From MVYY01 sp035369865 (GTDB taxonomy: Bacteria; Bacteroidota; Bacteroidia; Bacteroidales; Paludibacteraceae): DNA of 25,721 nucleotides. Of the stretch, positions 24,585-25,721 are shown piece after piece; position 1 is the stretch's first letter, and every line of letters begins with the position of its first letter. The stretch is from positions 1 to 25,721 of the forward strand of contig DAOOVG010000024.1 in NCBI GenBank assembly GCA_035369865.1, written 5' to 3'. Made by a program: the position numbers and the translations under genes. A model generated the notes under the pieces. The model was given only the letters and a program-made list of their open reading frames with translations. It did not search any database and had not been told where the DNA came from.

Positions 24585-25607
24585 ATGGCCAAACAAAATC
24601 TTATTTATGCAGATATTTTAAGGGATTTACAACAAAAAATTTATTATCCTGTTTATTTTTTAGTGGGTGAAGAGCCTTATTATATTGATTTGATATCAGA
24701 TTATATTCAAAACAATATTTTAACTGAAACAGAAAAAGATTTTGACCAGACTATTTTTTACGGGAAAGATGTGGATATTCCTACTGTTATCAATGCTGCC
24801 AAGCGATTTCCAATGGTAGCAAAACATCAAGTGTTGATTGTAAAAGAAGCTCAACTGATTGATGCCGATGAATGGGAAAAATTGAGTTATTATTTGAAAA
24901 ATCCTTTAAAATCAACCATTTTAGTTTTTTGTTATAAATATGGTACCCCTGACAAACGAAAAAAATGGTTTCAAGATATATCACGTACTGGGGTAGTTTT
25001 TGAATCTAAAAAACTTTATGAAAATCAAGTGGGTCCGTGGATACGTTCTTATTTAAAATCTCAAAATATTTCTATTACCGAAAAAGCAATAAATATGCTG
25101 GTTGAATTTTTAGGGAATGATTTAAGTAAAATTATGAATGCTCTTGAAAAGCTTTTGATAAATCGGAATGATAATTTTAAAGAAATTACGCCTGAACTTG
25201 TGGAAAAATATATAGGTATTAGTAAAGATTACAATGTTTTTGAGCTTCAATCAGCCATCATTGATAAAAATATTTTAAAGGCAAATAGGATTATACGTTA
25301 TTTTGGAGATAACAAAAAAGCAAATCCGTTGCCATTTGTCTTAATTCAATTGTTCAATTTTTTTAATAATTTATTGCTGTATTATTATTTAAAAGATAAA
25401 AGTGAGAAAACAGTTGCTTTAGAACTTAAAATCAATCCTTATTTTGTAAAAGATTATGTAAAAGCAGCATCTAATTTTACACCAAAAAAAACCATTCAAA
25501 TTATTTCCGATATAAGGCAAACAGATGCCAGGAGCAAAGGCGTTGATCAGACTACAATAGAAGAGGTAGAATTATTAAAAGAATTAATTTTCAAAATTTT
25601 ACATTAG
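24585..25607 (+). CDS. holA: DNA polymerase III delta subunit
   Basis: The 340-residue subunit opens the sliding clamp as part of the clamp loader. The N-terminus reads YYPVYFLVGEEPYYIDLISDYI, the degenerate AAA+ start of delta proteins, followed by FYGKDVD, RFPMVAKHQVLIVKEAQ and a helical C-terminal domain with NVFELQSAIIDKN. Length is typical. I use the ATG at 24585 over a TTG 24 bases earlier that overlaps amn. The Walker A lysine region is not classical, as expected for delta. It follows amn closely. No terminator is visible after it. Confidence 0.93.
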   Translation: MAKQNLIYADILRDLQQKIYYPVYFLVGEEPYYIDLISDYIQNNILTETEKDFDQTIFYGKDVDIPTVINAAKRFPMVAKHQVLIVKEAQLIDADEWEKLSYYLKNPLKSTILVFCYKYGTPDKRKKWFQDISRTGVVFESKKLYENQVGPWIRSYLKSQNISITEKAINMLVEFLGNDLSKIMNALEKLLINRNDNFKEITPELVEKYIGISKDYNVFELQSAIIDKNILKANRIIRYFGDNKKANPLPFVLIQLFNFFNNLLLYYYLKDKSEKTVALELKINPYFVKDYVKAASNFTPKKTIQIISDIRQTDARSKGVDQTTIEEVELLKELIFKILH

Positions 25608-25617
25608 ACATTAATTT

Positions 25618-25625
25618 TATTTTTG
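25618..25625 (+). promoter_or_regulatory. Candidate -7 element for the gene at the right edge
   Basis: TATTTTTG matches TAnnTTTG exactly and lies 20 bases before an ATG that stays open to the window end. The absence of a clear -33 element keeps confidence low. Confidence 0.35.
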
Positions 25626-25644
25626 ATTCTCCGCAAAACTACCT

Positions 25645-25721
25645 ATGATTAGAAATTATCTGATTAAAATACTGAATTTAGGGAAACTGCAGAACCTCGC
25701 TTCAAAAATAGAAAATGAAGA
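25645..25721 (+). CDS. Start of an unidentified gene (partial, runs off the window)
   Basis: An ATG at 25645 opens a frame that stays open for 25 codons to the window end, beginning MIRNYLIKILNLGKL and then turning charged. It is too short to place in a family. A -7-like element 20 bases upstream and its position after holA support a real gene start. Confidence 0.4.
   Translation, partial: MIRNYLIKILNLGKLQNLASKIENE

Overview
The window is AT-rich chromosomal DNA that looks like a member of the Bacteroidota (Bacteroidetes). Four kinds of evidence point there. There is almost no Shine-Dalgarno signal ahead of starts. Several starts lie just downstream of the phylum's -7 promoter element TAnnTTTG, twice with a correctly spaced -33 TTTG/TTG. 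Many proteins have their usual homologues in this phylum (DUF5606 protein, short AMP nucleosidase, GT3-type glycogen synthase, PyrK/PyrD-IB pair, Nif3 plus zinc-ribbon pair). The gene neighbourhoods are also familiar from it.

Layout. 1-1775 (minus): start of a MoxR ATPase/DUF58 operon of the aerotolerance (Bat-like) type, running off the left edge. 2031-2600: tRNA-Ser(UGA) followed by gene debris, namely the C-terminal end of an outer-membrane barrel protein on the minus strand and a short, probably truncated, ORF on the plus strand. 3021-3705: OmpH/Skp-like protein with a clear terminator. 3862-8325: glycogen synthase (GT3, eukaryote-like) and alpha-glucan phosphorylase (GT35). 8383-8921: tRNA-Ser(CGA), a hairpin terminator, and a promoter followed by a long untranslated region that may hold a structured RNA, ending at coaE (8922-9536). 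9622-11290 (minus): a Wzz-like chain-length protein and a rhomboid protease. 11567-16136: debranching enzyme, GT4 glycosyltransferase and GH57 alpha-amylase-like protein in one compact operon. 16195-17637: a possible PD-(D/E)XK-type protein of unknown function and an isolated hisA with a GTG start. 17738-20077: DUF5606 protein, Nif3-like protein and zinc-ribbon coiled-coil protein, closed by a strong terminator. 20147-20921: a long non-coding stretch rich in TTACA/TGTAA repeats ahead of an XRE-type regulator. 21463-23227: pyrK-pyrD behind a good promoter. 23239-25607: HsdR_N-like protein (minus), AMP nucleosidase and holA. A further gene probably begins at 25645.

The main theme is storage-polysaccharide metabolism. 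Synthase and phosphorylase form one cluster; debranching enzyme, GT4 and GH57-like protein form a second, with coaE and the Wzz/rhomboid pair between them. No branching enzyme and no ADP-glucose pyrophosphorylase is in the window. The remaining genes are housekeeping: pyrimidine synthesis, CoA synthesis, histidine synthesis, nucleotide turnover and DNA polymerase delta.

I see no CRISPR array, transposase, phage module or recognisable defence operon. The best leads are the TTACA/TGTAA dyad array before the XRE gene, the possible structured RNA before coaE, the GH57 protein lacking its acid/base aspartate, and the orphan nuclease-like protein beside hisA.
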